A stretch of DNA of 13,259 nt, taken from Chloracidobacterium sp. UBA6041. Its GTDB lineage: Bacteria; Acidobacteriota; Blastocatellia; Pyrinomonadales; Pyrinomonadaceae. The position numbers and the translations under genes are program-made. Shown piece after piece: positions 1 through 6,211 of this stretch. The DNA is taken from NCBI GenBank assembly GCA_002427845.1, contig DIYZ01000204.1, positions 1 to 13,259 of the forward strand. The letters are read 5' to 3'. The notes under the pieces are model-generated. The model had not been told where the DNA came from, ran no database searches, and saw only the letters and a program-made list of their open reading frames with translations. The stretch's first letter is position 1. Each line of letters begins with the position of its first letter.

Positions 1-14
1 CAAGCTTTAGCTTG
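1..14. repeat. Short palindrome at the window edge (CTTTAG-centred)
   Basis: CAAGCT and AGCTTG form a 6-bp stem around TT. The centre (CTTTAG) resembles family C at 2779-2798, but the arms differ. It is probably the end of a longer repeat cut by the window edge, so its extent and family are uncertain. Confidence 0.3.
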
Positions 15-48
15 CGTGTTACCGATCAGCAACCTGAACGCTACCACT

Positions 49-87
49 CCACGCGGGCTGCCCGCGTGGGAACCCCGGGGTTGAACT
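49..87 (+). repeat. Repeat family A, copy 1
   Basis: A perfect 9-bp stem (CCACGCGGG at 49-57, CCCGCGTGG at 61-69) around CTG is followed at 71-82 by the 12-bp palindrome AACCCCGGGGTT and then GAACTCT. The same composite recurs at 5234-5276, 11172-11202 and 11255-11287, always in this orientation. This copy lies just upstream of the metallopeptidase gene. The reading frame stays open through it, which creates a spurious 35-residue N-terminal extension. Confidence 0.85.
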
Positions 88-106
88 CTGAACTTGTTGA
101 GTTTCT

Positions 107-111
107 GGAGG
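107..111 (+). promoter_or_regulatory. Ribosome binding site of the metallopeptidase gene
   Basis: GGAGG lies 5 nt before the ATG at 117. It fixes the start there rather than at the upstream GTG at position 12, which would add repeat-encoded residues in front of the signal peptide. Confidence 0.75.
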
Positions 112-116
112 ATCGA

Positions 117-1793
117 ATGAGAATCATTGTTAGCTCGCTGCTCCTGGTTACAATGTCGTTGGCAAACATTTCCGGAATGCAAAGACGCGGTAGTAAAAAG
201 GTCGCGGGCGATCCTGAGCTTGCAAAGAAGATTAGCCGGTTTGCGCCGACCGTTTTGACCGCCGACACTTCTCGTCTTTCAGCCAACGATCGCCAGGCGT
301 TGAAGAAGATCATTGAAGCGGCCAAGTTATTTGATCCGCTATTTCTCCGCCAGGTGTGGAGCGGCAACGATGAACTCTATAAGAAGCTCCAGGCGGACAA
401 GACAGTGGTGGGACAGCAACGCCTGCATTATTTCCTGATCAATGACGGTCCCTGGTCGCGTCTGGACAACAACGAACCCTTCATCGAAGGCGTGCTGCGC
501 GAGAAACCGGCAAACGCGAATTACTATCCCGACGATATGACGAAGGATGAGTTTAATTCCTGGCTCAACGGCTTGCCCGGTTCAGAGAAAGAAAAAGCTA
601 CCGGCTACTTCTACACGATCCGCCGCGACCGGAACGGTAAGTTAATGACGGTGCCTTACAGCGAAGAGTATCGCGAGTTTCTCGAACCAGCAGCAAAGTT
701 GTTGCGCGAAGCTGCGGCGTTGACGACGAACAAAACGCTCAAAGACTTTCTCAACAAACGCGCGGATGCGTTTGCCTCCAATGATTACTATCAGAGCGAC
801 GTCGCCTGGATGGATCTCGACGCGCCAATTGATGTGACTATCGGTCCTTATGAAACTTACGAAGACGAACTCTTCGGCTACAAGGCCGCATTTGAAGCTT
901 ATGTCACGCTGCGCGACGCGGCGGAAAGTGCCAAGCTCACCAAGTTCAGCCGTTATCTGCAGGAGTTGGAAAACAATCTTCCGATCGAGCCACGCTACCG
1001 CAATCCGAAACTCGGCGCCGGTTCGCCCATGCGCGTCGTAAACGAAGTGTTCAGTTCGGGCGAAGGTAACAATGGCGTGCAGACCGCGGCCTTCAATCTT
1101 CCTAATGACGAGCGGGTGGTAAAGGAAAAGGGCTCGGCGCGGATCATGTTGAAGAATGTTCAGGACGCGAAGTTTAATAAAGTTCTCATTCCCATCTCTC
1201 GCGAAGTACTGACCACTGCCCAACAGCGTGCAGTCGCCTTCGATGCATTCTTCACCCACATACTCATGCACGAGTTAATGCATGGTCTCGGCCCACACAA
1301 TATTACCGTCGACGGCCAGGCAACGACCGTGCGTTTACAGCTAAAAGAATTGTATTCCTCGATAGAAGAGGCGAAAGCGGATGTTACCGGTCTCTGGGCT
1401 TTGCAATACCTGATCGACAAAGGCGTAATAGATAGACAAATGCAGAGCACGCTGTATACCACCTACCTCGCCAGCATGTTTCGCTCGGTGCGTTTCGGAC
1501 TTACCGAGTCGCACGCGCGCGGCGTGGCGATGCAGTTCAATTACTTTACGGATGAAGGCGCCATTAATTTCGATGAACGAACAGGCAAGTTTACGATTGA
1601 CAATACAAAGATTAAGGGCGCGGTGCGAAAGTTAACTCACAACCTGCTGACGATTGAGGCGGAAGGCTCGTATGACAAAGCGAAGGCGATCCTGGATAAG
1701 TATTCGTTGGTTCGTCCGGCAATGAAGGGCGCGCTCGACAGGCTAAACAGCGTGCCGGTGGATATCGAGCCGATCTTTCCGCTGGCGCAGTAG
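117..1793 (+). CDS. Secreted zinc metallopeptidase, M49 (dipeptidyl-peptidase III)-like
   Basis: 558 residues. The start is the ATG behind GGAGG. It is followed by a probable Sec signal peptide: basic MR, a hydrophobic stretch to about residue 18, then polar sequence. The zinc site is HELMH at residues 385-389 followed by GLGPHN, and the second motif EEAKAD is at 417-422, about 28 residues later. This pattern (HEXXH, then EExxAD in an alanine- and leucine-rich helix) matches the M49-like domain at the C-terminus of plant Nudix hydrolase 3 and its bacterial relatives. Classical DPP III instead has HEXXGH, so exopeptidase activity is inferred only from family. The gene converges on puuD and is unrelated to purine breakdown. 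Its TAG stop is the first part of repeat family B (1789-1814). An uncharacterised zinc hydrolase is the main alternative reading. Confidence 0.8.
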   Translation: MRIIVSSLLLVTMSLANISGMQRRGSKKVAGDPELAKKISRFAPTVLTADTSRLSANDRQALKKIIEAAKLFDPLFLRQVWSGNDELYKKLQADKTVVGQQRLHYFLINDGPWSRLDNNEPFIEGVLREKPANANYYPDDMTKDEFNSWLNGLPGSEKEKATGYFYTIRRDRNGKLMTVPYSEEYREFLEPAAKLLREAAALTTNKTLKDFLNKRADAFASNDYYQSDVAWMDLDAPIDVTIGPYETYEDELFGYKAAFEAYVTLRDAAESAKLTKFSRYLQELENNLPIEPRYRNPKLGAGSPMRVVNEVFSSGEGNNGVQTAAFNLPNDERVVKEKGSARIMLKNVQDAKFNKVLIPISREVLTTAQQRAVAFDAFFTHILMHELMHGLGPHNITVDGQATTVRLQLKELYSSIEEAKADVTGLWALQYLIDKGVIDRQMQSTLYTTYLASMFRSVRFGLTESHARGVAMQFNYFTDEGAINFDERTGKFTIDNTKIKGAVRKLTHNLLTIEAEGSYDKAKAILDKYSLVRPAMKGALDRLNSVPVDIEPIFPLAQ

Positions 1794-1878
1794 GACAGGC
1801 ACTCCTGCCTGTCTTTGCTGAGCTTTTAGGTGAACTACTTTCGGGAAATACGTGATAGACAGGAATGTCTGTCCTACT
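1789..1878. repeat. Repeat family B pair between convergent genes (REPIN-like, possible bidirectional terminator)
   Basis: A unit beginning AGTAGGACAGGCA at 1789-1814 has an internal stem of GACAGGCA and TGCCTGTC. A second unit lies inverted at 1857-1878 and ends TGTCTGTCCTACT. The two are separated by about 42 nt, so the whole can fold into one large hairpin or two small ones. The stop codons of both convergent genes, TAG at 1791-1793 and TAG read on the minus strand at 1877-1879, are made by the outer TAGTAGG part of the element. A terminator role is inferred from position; there is no clear U-tract. Confidence 0.8.
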
Positions 1879-2770
1879 ACGCTCTGCGGATGAACTTTGC
1901 GGCAACCCACCCTACTAGAATAAGCACAGCGAGAATGGCCCAGTTGTAGCGTTCGCCGTAGGTAACGCCGGGAAAGTGGTTGCTGATCATGATGAAAACC
2001 ACCGGCACGGCCATGAAGGTGTTTTGTTTTGAGCGCAACTTTGCCTGAGCGCTCAAAGCATCGTCTGGCTTTCGTCCTTCGTTGATCGCGGCAATCATTT
2101 TCTTCTGGGCCGGCAGGATTCGCATCCACACATTCGCAGCCATGATCGTGCCCATCATCGCCCCAACGTGTACGTAGGCCGCCCGGCCGCTCAGCACGCG
2201 CGTCAAGCCATAAGTGATCCCAACCAGGAGCATATAAGCAATTACCGCAAAAGCTTTTTCATTTTTTCTCAGCCGCGAGAGCATCATCAGGTCATAAACC
2301 AGCCAGCCGCCGATGAACGTGACGCACCCGAGCGCAATGACAAACCAATAGTAATGAAGCGACAGATCAAAGAATGCGTTGAGTCTGCCACCGAGCAACT
2401 GCTGGTAACACGCTACTACGGCGTCCTTCACGTCCGGGTCGATCATGGCGCCGCCGCCGATGTAGTACATGACAATTAACAATGCCAGGCCACTAAGCCA
2501 GGTCGTGCCGGCTTCCCAGCGAAACCAGTGGAGCGTGCGCGAAACGAGATCGGGCACTTTGCGTTTTTCGACGACATAGAAGCCGCCGCTGTGGACCATC
2601 CAGATTTGCGCCGGCATCCCGGTGTTGGCGACCGCTTTTTCTTCTTCGCTCAAGCGTGCATCGAGCCAGGTGAAGTAGTAGGTCGTGCCCACCCACATGA
2701 TGCCGGCAAACACGTGCACCCAGCGAAAGATCAGATTCAGCCATTCGCTCAGGGTTGGATTGATTGTCAT
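1877..2770 (-). CDS. puuD: Membrane urate oxidase/hydroxylase PuuD-type, lacking the cytochrome c domain
   Basis: 297 residues. It oxidises urate to 5-hydroxyisourate at the cytoplasmic membrane, passing electrons to a cytochrome c. It matches the urate oxidase N-terminal domain (formerly DUF989): SEWLNLIFRWVHVFAGIMW near the N-terminus and SNHFPGVTYG near residues 263-272. About seven membrane segments are visible, near 12-33, 90-106, 140-162, 172-192, 196-215, 251-266 and 276-293. Characterised PuuD proteins carry a C-terminal cytochrome c domain; here the chain ends right after the last helix, and no CXXCH haem motif occurs in this or any neighbouring gene. I chose the ATG at 2770 because homologues start just before the SEWLNL segment; the longer frame to 2848 is repeat sequence. 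There is no strong ribosome site. It is the last gene of the purine run, directly after uraH. Confidence 0.88.
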   Translation of the reverse strand: MTINPTLSEWLNLIFRWVHVFAGIMWVGTTYYFTWLDARLSEEEKAVANTGMPAQIWMVHSGGFYVVEKRKVPDLVSRTLHWFRWEAGTTWLSGLALLIVMYYIGGGAMIDPDVKDAVVACYQQLLGGRLNAFFDLSLHYYWFVIALGCVTFIGGWLVYDLMMLSRLRKNEKAFAVIAYMLLVGITYGLTRVLSGRAAYVHVGAMMGTIMAANVWMRILPAQKKMIAAINEGRKPDDALSAQAKLRSKQNTFMAVPVVFIMISNHFPGVTYGERYNWAILAVLILVGWVAAKFIRRA

Positions 2771-2778
2771 CACTTGTT

Positions 2779-2798
2779 CGACAAACTTTAGTTTGTCG
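2779..2798. repeat. Repeat family C palindrome
   Basis: CGACAAACTTTAGTTTGTCG has 9-bp arms around TT, only 8 nt upstream of the puuD start codon on the minus strand. A hairpin here could mask or set off the puuD ribosome site, which would fit the absence of a clear Shine-Dalgarno sequence; that is inference. Confidence 0.75.
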
Positions 2799-2820
2799 CT
2801 ACCTGGATGCAGACGCAGGA

Positions 2821-2921
2821 TCGACAAACTGAAGGGACCTCTGATCAAGTGAAAGCGTCAACTCTTTGATAGCACTCCAAGGGGTTGACCACTTAATCAA
2901 AGTTTCCTGAAGTTTGTCGGA
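2821..2921. repeat. About 100-bp imperfect inverted repeat (family C ends, MITE-like)
   Basis: The left end CGACAAACTGAAGG (2822-2835) and the right end CCTGAAGTTTGTCGG (2907-2921) are inverted copies. The pairing continues inward with ATCAAGTG (2844-2851) against CACTTAATCAA (2890-2900). The element fills the 161-nt gap between uraH and puuD and has the shape of a small non-autonomous mobile element or REPIN. It encodes no protein. Confidence 0.6.
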
Positions 2922-2931
2922 CGGATACTAC

Positions 2932-3276
2932 TCAGCTGCCGCGATACGTTGAGTAGCCATAAGGGCTAATCAAAAGTGGCACGTGATAATGCTGCGCTTC
3001 GTCATCGATCTTAAACACAACAGTAACCTGTGGATAAAAGAAATCGACGCCGAGGCCCATAAAATAGTGCTCAGTATCAAACACCAGCCGGTACGTACCG
3101 CCGGGAAGCGGTACTTCAACCAAAAAGAAAGGCTTCACGCGACCGTCTTCGTCGGTCCAGGCATGGCTGAGCTCGGTCCAGCTTTCATTCGGATTTTGTG
3201 CTTCAAGGTAAACGGCAACGCCGCCGGCCGGAGCGCCACGTGACAAGTCGAGTATGTGCGTCGAGATGGTGCTCAT
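2932..3276 (-). CDS. uraH: 5-hydroxyisourate hydrolase (transthyretin-related)
   Basis: 114 residues, the usual length for the family. It hydrolyses 5-hydroxyisourate, the product of urate oxidation, to OHCU. The diagnostic C-terminal YRGS is at 111-114. The other active-site residues sit where expected: H7 in STHILD, R46 in GRVKPF and H98 in HYHVPLL. There is no signal peptide, so it is cytoplasmic. The ATG at 3276 gives the canonical MSTISTHILD start; the frame to 3345 runs back into repeat family D. No good Shine-Dalgarno is seen. It sits between uraD and puuD, the genes for the next and previous steps. Confidence 0.95.
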   Translation of the reverse strand: MSTISTHILDLSRGAPAGGVAVYLEAQNPNESWTELSHAWTDEDGRVKPFFLVEVPLPGGTYRLVFDTEHYFMGLGVDFFYPQVTVVFKIDDEAQHYHVPLLISPYGYSTYRGS

Positions 3277-3288
3277 CGTTTTGAAATG

Positions 3289-3377
3289 CCAGTAGTCAGT
3301 GGTCAGTAGCCAGTAGTGTTTGTGTCGCTGCCAGTTTAGCACCAAACAACTGACAACGGACCACTGACAACGGACAA
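3289..3377. repeat. Repeat family D (GTCAGTGG / CTGACAACGGAC)
   Basis: The left part (3289-3318) is built of degenerate AGTAGTCAGTGGTCAGTAG units. The right part (3348-3377) contains the tandem CTGACAACGGA at 3350-3360 and 3364-3374, in opposite sense to the left part. Together they make an imperfect inverted repeat in the leader between uraD and uraH. It is non-coding as far as I can see. Confidence 0.65.
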
Positions 3378-3408
3378 GGAATTAAAGACTCTACTCGGGA
3401 ACCTGATC

Positions 3409-3933
3409 CTATATTGCCACGAGTTTTCTTAATCTCAATTGAGTAATCAGAGCCTGCTCCCTGGCGGCAACCGGCAACTCCTTCTGCGGATCATTTTTGA
3501 GACGTTCGCGCAAGCGCGCCAACATCTCGTCGGAACTTTTTCCCGAGGCGCAGATAATAAATATGTAACCAAACTTCGCTTCGTAATGGTCATTTAGCTC
3601 AGCCAACAATCGCATTGTCTCTTGCGCGGCGCCGCGAGCTCCGGATTGTTCCTGTTCCGACCAGTGCTGGGCTTCCGGCGATGTCTGATGCTCAGCTTTC
3701 TTCTCGCCAATTTTCGGATGACTGCGAAAAGCTTCCAGCCAGTCGTCGGGCCCAAGCGACCACCAAATACGATCGGCTTTCGCAAGCAAGTCGTCGAGGC
3801 TCTTGAACGGACGCTCGTTGATCAGGCGTTGCGCCCAACTCCTGGAACCGCAGCACTTCAGCAGTTCGTTTTCGGCTTCACCGGGTGAAAGCAGATTTAA
3901 TCGCCCGAGAGCGAGGTGCGAATTTGATGACAC
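3409..3933 (-). CDS. uraD: OHCU decarboxylase
   Basis: 174 residues. It converts 2-oxo-4-hydroxy-4-carboxy-5-ureidoimidazoline (OHCU) to S-allantoin, giving the S enantiomer that allantoinase needs. Hallmarks are LLKCCGS (24-30), WWSLGPDDWLEAF (57-69), the catalytic-His motif SHPKIGE with H72, and FGYIFIICASGKS in the C-terminal half. The start is taken as GTG at 3933 because AGGAGA precedes it and the family normally begins shortly before LSPGEAE. The frame continues to an upstream start at 3981, but those 16 extra residues are encoded by repeat family E. The allantoicase stop lies 64 nt upstream and uraH follows downstream, as expected for one operon. Confidence 0.93.
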   Translation of the reverse strand: MSSNSHLALGRLNLLSPGEAENELLKCCGSRSWAQRLINERPFKSLDDLLAKADRIWWSLGPDDWLEAFRSHPKIGEKKAEHQTSPEAQHWSEQEQSGARGAAQETMRLLAELNDHYEAKFGYIFIICASGKSSDEMLARLRERLKNDPQKELPVAAREQALITQLRLRKLVAI

Positions 3934-3936
3934 GAA

Positions 3937-3942
3937 TCTCCT
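3937..3942 (-). promoter_or_regulatory. Ribosome binding site deciding the uraD GTG start
   Basis: AGGAGA on the minus strand ends 3 nt before the GTG at 3933. The spacing is short but usable. It lies exactly at the border of repeat E, so translation of uraD probably starts just after the repeat. Confidence 0.6.
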
Positions 3943-3943
3943 A

Positions 3944-4056
3944 AACCGCAAAGCACGCAAAGCCTTCGCAAAGGTGCGCAAAGAAAACCAAACGGACTCA
4001 CGATCCTGACCGGTAACCTTTGCGTTCCTTTGCGAGTCCTTCGCGCACTTTGCGGT
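3944..4056. repeat. Repeat family E, inverted pair with 40-bp arms
   Basis: The left arm (3944-3984) begins AACCGCAAAGCACGCAAAG. The right arm (4017-4056), read on the minus strand, begins AACCGCAAAGTGCGCGAAGG. They match at most positions over 40 nt, with about 32 nt between them. The element spans the allantoicase/uraD junction, encodes the last residues of allantoicase, and forms the uraD leader. Confidence 0.8.
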
Positions 4057-5080
4057 TCATCTTCCGGATTTCATCTCCACTTAGCCGGCGAACACTTCCA
4101 TAAACTCGCAGGCGGCTCACGCCGCCATCAGGAAAAATGTTGAAGCGCAAGTGGGAAACAGTGCCCGCATCCAGAATTTCGTTTTCGAAGAAGTGACGCG
4201 TGTGCGCCTGCAGCTTCGTGCGCGGCAAAACACTTTTCCAGGAGAGCGACAGATCTGTCAGACTCGCAACCGTCAGAGCTGGACCATGCACCGCTTCAAG
4301 CGAACAACTTTCGGGAAAATTTCCTTTGAAGTAAGAAGTATCAACTTCTAACCGACGCACCTGTCCGGGAGTGCCGAGCTTGATAATCGCCCAATCGTGG
4401 CCGGGTCCGCGACGGCGTTTTGTTTCCCAACCGTCGCTCATGTTGACGGCACGTCCCGGCATGATCAGATTGTGGCGATGCCCGAAAAACATGTCGCTAC
4501 AGGCCAGCACCAGTCCGCCATTTTCCACCGCCGCCAGATCGACCGCGCCGCCAAGCCGTTTGAGCCGCTCCCAATCGGGTATTACCTCGCCATAAACTCT
4601 TAGCCTCGCGACACCGCCGTCAGGGTAAATCTTCAAACGAAGATGCGTGAACCGTTGCTCGCTCTGAACCGGAAACGAGTTTTGCGTGTCGCCGGCAAGC
4701 GGCAGTTGCGGCAGAATTTGCGCCCATTGAATCGCGTCGCTTTGCAGATCTTCCGCCGCAGGCTGGCCGTCAATCGCGCAGGCTTCGAGTGAAAAATGCT
4801 CCGGATAGTTTCCGCGAAAATAGCCCGTGTCGACCACCACGCCGCGAATTTTGCCCGGCGCTCCGAGCCGGATAATGCACCAGTCATGTCCCGGTGTGCG
4901 CCGGCGGCGCGTTTCCCAGCCGTCCATCCACTTTCCTAAATCGGTGTACTTGCCTTCGATAAAGATCGGCGTGCTGGCTTTCAGGAGATTTTCCTTCGAC
5001 GCGAAAAAGTCGTCGTTGGCGACGATTACCGCGCCGCCGAGTTTCTCTGAAGCGAGATCAATTAGTTCGGTGAACTCCAT
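3998..5080 (-). CDS. alc: Allantoicase
   Basis: 360 residues. It hydrolyses allantoate to ureidoglycolate and urea. The chain is an internal duplication of the allantoicase domain: DGWETRRRRTPGHDW from residue 53 and DGWETKRRRGPGHDW from residue 216, with IYPDGGVARLRVYGEV (151-166) and IFPDGGVSRLRVYGSV (315-330) closing each half. The ATG at 5080 has a weak AGGACGAG upstream and places MEFTELIDLASEKLGG at the front, as in homologues; the frame upstream runs antisense-like into the cupin remnant. The second domain ends near residue 332. The tail from about 342 (NRKVREGLAKERKGYRSGS) is encoded by repeat E and looks acquired. It follows the cupin fragment by 10 nt and precedes uraD. Confidence 0.95.
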   Translation of the reverse strand: MEFTELIDLASEKLGGAVIVANDDFFASKENLLKASTPIFIEGKYTDLGKWMDGWETRRRRTPGHDWCIIRLGAPGKIRGVVVDTGYFRGNYPEHFSLEACAIDGQPAAEDLQSDAIQWAQILPQLPLAGDTQNSFPVQSEQRFTHLRLKIYPDGGVARLRVYGEVIPDWERLKRLGGAVDLAAVENGGLVLACSDMFFGHRHNLIMPGRAVNMSDGWETKRRRGPGHDWAIIKLGTPGQVRRLEVDTSYFKGNFPESCSLEAVHGPALTVASLTDLSLSWKSVLPRTKLQAHTRHFFENEILDAGTVSHLRFNIFPDGGVSRLRVYGSVRRLSGDEIRKMNRKVREGLAKERKGYRSGS

Positions 5081-5090
5081 TAGGCTCGTC

Positions 5091-5233
5091 CTAACCTTCG
5101 GGATAAAAAACAAATAGCGTGCAACCTGTTTTCGATTGCGGCACGTGAGACGAACCGGCCGGGTTATGAATGAAACTGCCGGCCGGATAATCACGCAAGC
5201 CGTCATTGAACACACCGGAAACTACATAGACCA
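5091..5233 (-). pseudogene. Cupin (ChrR-type) C-terminal remnant, 5' end replaced by a repeat
   Basis: From about 5231 the frame reads VYVVSGVFNDGLRDYPAGSFIHNPAGSSHVPQ and ends GCTLFVFYPEG. This matches the second half of a ChrR-type cupin: a beta-strand ending SGVF, PAGSxxxNPAGSxH with its metal-binding His, and GCTLFV. The first half, with the HxHxxGE-like part of the barrel, is missing: immediately upstream lies repeat family A, then the end of allantoinase. A 66-codon frame from a TTG at 5291 runs through the repeat, but it would encode half a barrel, so I treat it as a broken gene. A role in the pathway (some cupins act as ureidoglycine aminohydrolases) cannot be inferred, because the remnant resembles the anti-sigma/ChrR cupins more. 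It ends 10 nt before allantoicase. Confidence 0.65.
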
Positions 5234-5276
5234 CCCCACGCGGGCTGCCCGCGCGGGGACCCCGGGGTTGGACTCT
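5234..5276 (+). repeat. Repeat family A, copy 2
   Basis: CCCCACGCGGG, CTG and CCCGCGCGGGG make a near-perfect stem, followed by ACCCCGGGGTT and GGACTCT, the same trailer as copy 1. It sits between the allantoinase stop (5288) and the truncated cupin, exactly where the missing cupin half should be. Confidence 0.85.
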
Positions 5277-5287
5277 AAACTGCGCCC

Positions 5288-6199
5288 TCAAAGTGGACCA
5301 CTACCGGCGTCTGCGGTTTGCGTCAGAAGAAGTCCTCGCGGTTCCGCGATGAATTCGCCACGATCATATATCTTCGTGCCGCGAAGAAAAGTTTTCTCGA
5401 CGATGCCGTTCAAAACCTGGCCCTCGTAAGGAGTCAATTTGTGGCGGTGATGAAGGGCAGCGCCTGAAACCCTGAACTCCTGCGAAGGATTCCAAACAAC
5501 CAGATCAGCATCGTAGCCTGGCGCCAGTGCACCTTTTTTCTCACCGAGCCCAACCAGTCTCGCGGGAACGCTACACAGCCAGCGCGTCAGATCCTGGATA
5601 GAAAACCCGCGGCGTTGCGCTTCTGTCCAAATGATTGGCAGGCGAAGCTGTAGAGAAGATATGCCACCCCAGGCGCTAAGAAAATCTCCTCTCTCACGCA
5701 ACTTGAGCTCTGGCGGACACGGCGAATGATCAGAAACGATCATATCGATGACGCCGCTGCCGAGCGCGCTCCAAAGTTGTTCGCGGTTTTCGCGCTCGCG
5801 AATCGGTGGACAGCATTTGAATTCAGTAGCGCCGTCGGGAATATCTTCGGCAGCGAACGCAAGATAGTGGGGACACGTTTCCGCGGTGATCTTCAGTCCC
5901 GCAGTTTTCGCGTCGCGCAACACCGGCAAAGCGTCAGCCGATGAGTGATGAACAATGTGCACGCGCGTGCCGAATTCACGGCTTAGTCTAATCATCAACT
6001 CGACTGCTTCATTTTCAGCTGCACGCGGCCGAGAAGCGAGAAACGTCACGTATTTAGTAGGACAGGCATTCTTGCCTGGCGAAGTAGGACAGACATTCCT
6101 GTCTGTCTCGGTCGCATTATCTTCGACCGGTGAGCCGTCCAGTGAACGACAGGCAGGAATGCCTGTCCTACTAATCGGCCCGGGAACTTCTGCGTGCAC
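5288..6199 (-). CDS. allB: Allantoinase, C-terminal part after an in-frame TGA
   Basis: 304 codons from GTG at 6199 to TGA, in the same frame as the N-terminal part; only the TGA at 6214-6212 separates them. It carries the rest of the amidohydrolase site: H2 in VHAE, H84 in HIVHHSSADA and D157 in SDHSPCPPELK, plus the allantoinase/dihydroorotase-type tail HHRHKLTPYEGQ and RGTKIYDRGEF. Residues 10-48 (39 codons, 6172-6056) are encoded by repeat family B, lying between HAEVPGPI and YVTFLASRP, where relatives have an unrelated loop about 25 residues shorter. The GTG has no convincing ribosome site, so a separate polypeptide is doubtful. Taken together with the upstream half it would be a single allantoinase of about 486 residues. 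Confidence 0.85.
   Translation of the reverse strand: MHAEVPGPISRTGIPACRSLDGSPVEDNATETDRNVCPTSPGKNACPTKYVTFLASRPRAAENEAVELMIRLSREFGTRVHIVHHSSADALPVLRDAKTAGLKITAETCPHYLAFAAEDIPDGATEFKCCPPIRERENREQLWSALGSGVIDMIVSDHSPCPPELKLRERGDFLSAWGGISSLQLRLPIIWTEAQRRGFSIQDLTRWLCSVPARLVGLGEKKGALAPGYDADLVVWNPSQEFRVSGAALHHRHKLTPYEGQVLNGIVEKTFLRGTKIYDRGEFIAEPRGLLLTQTADAGSGPL
6056..6172. repeat. Repeat family B triple unit inside allantoinase (exactly 117 bp, in frame)
   Basis: Two direct units (6056-6080 and 6083-6108), each beginning AGTAGGACAG, are followed by 39 nt and an inverted unit (6148-6172) ending CTGTCCTACT. The unit stem is GACAGGCA(TT)CCTGCCTGTC with variations. The layout is the same as at 1789-1878: outward-facing ends around a spacer. 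At 117 bp it is a multiple of three and has no stop codon in the allantoinase frame, although the TAGTAGG end would give a stop in another frame. Confidence 0.85.
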
Positions 6200-6211
6200 T
6201 ATTAAGACCGC

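Noticed and set aside
12..116. N-terminal extension of the metallopeptidase from GTG at 12
   Set aside because: It is encoded by repeat A, would precede the signal peptide, and the ATG at 117 has a good ribosome site.
642..1271. 209-codon minus-strand frame opposite the metallopeptidase
   Set aside because: The plus strand has a signal peptide, ribosome site and zinc motifs; the antisense frame shows no domain.
5091..5291. Intact 66-residue cupin gene from TTG at 5291
   Set aside because: About 20 of the codons are repeat A sequence and half of the cupin barrel is missing, so a functional small cupin is unlikely.
6056..6172. Possible short CRISPR array (three repeat units)
   Set aside because: Units are self-complementary, unequal in spacing, one is inverted, and no cas gene is near. 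They match the palindromic pair at 1789-1878.
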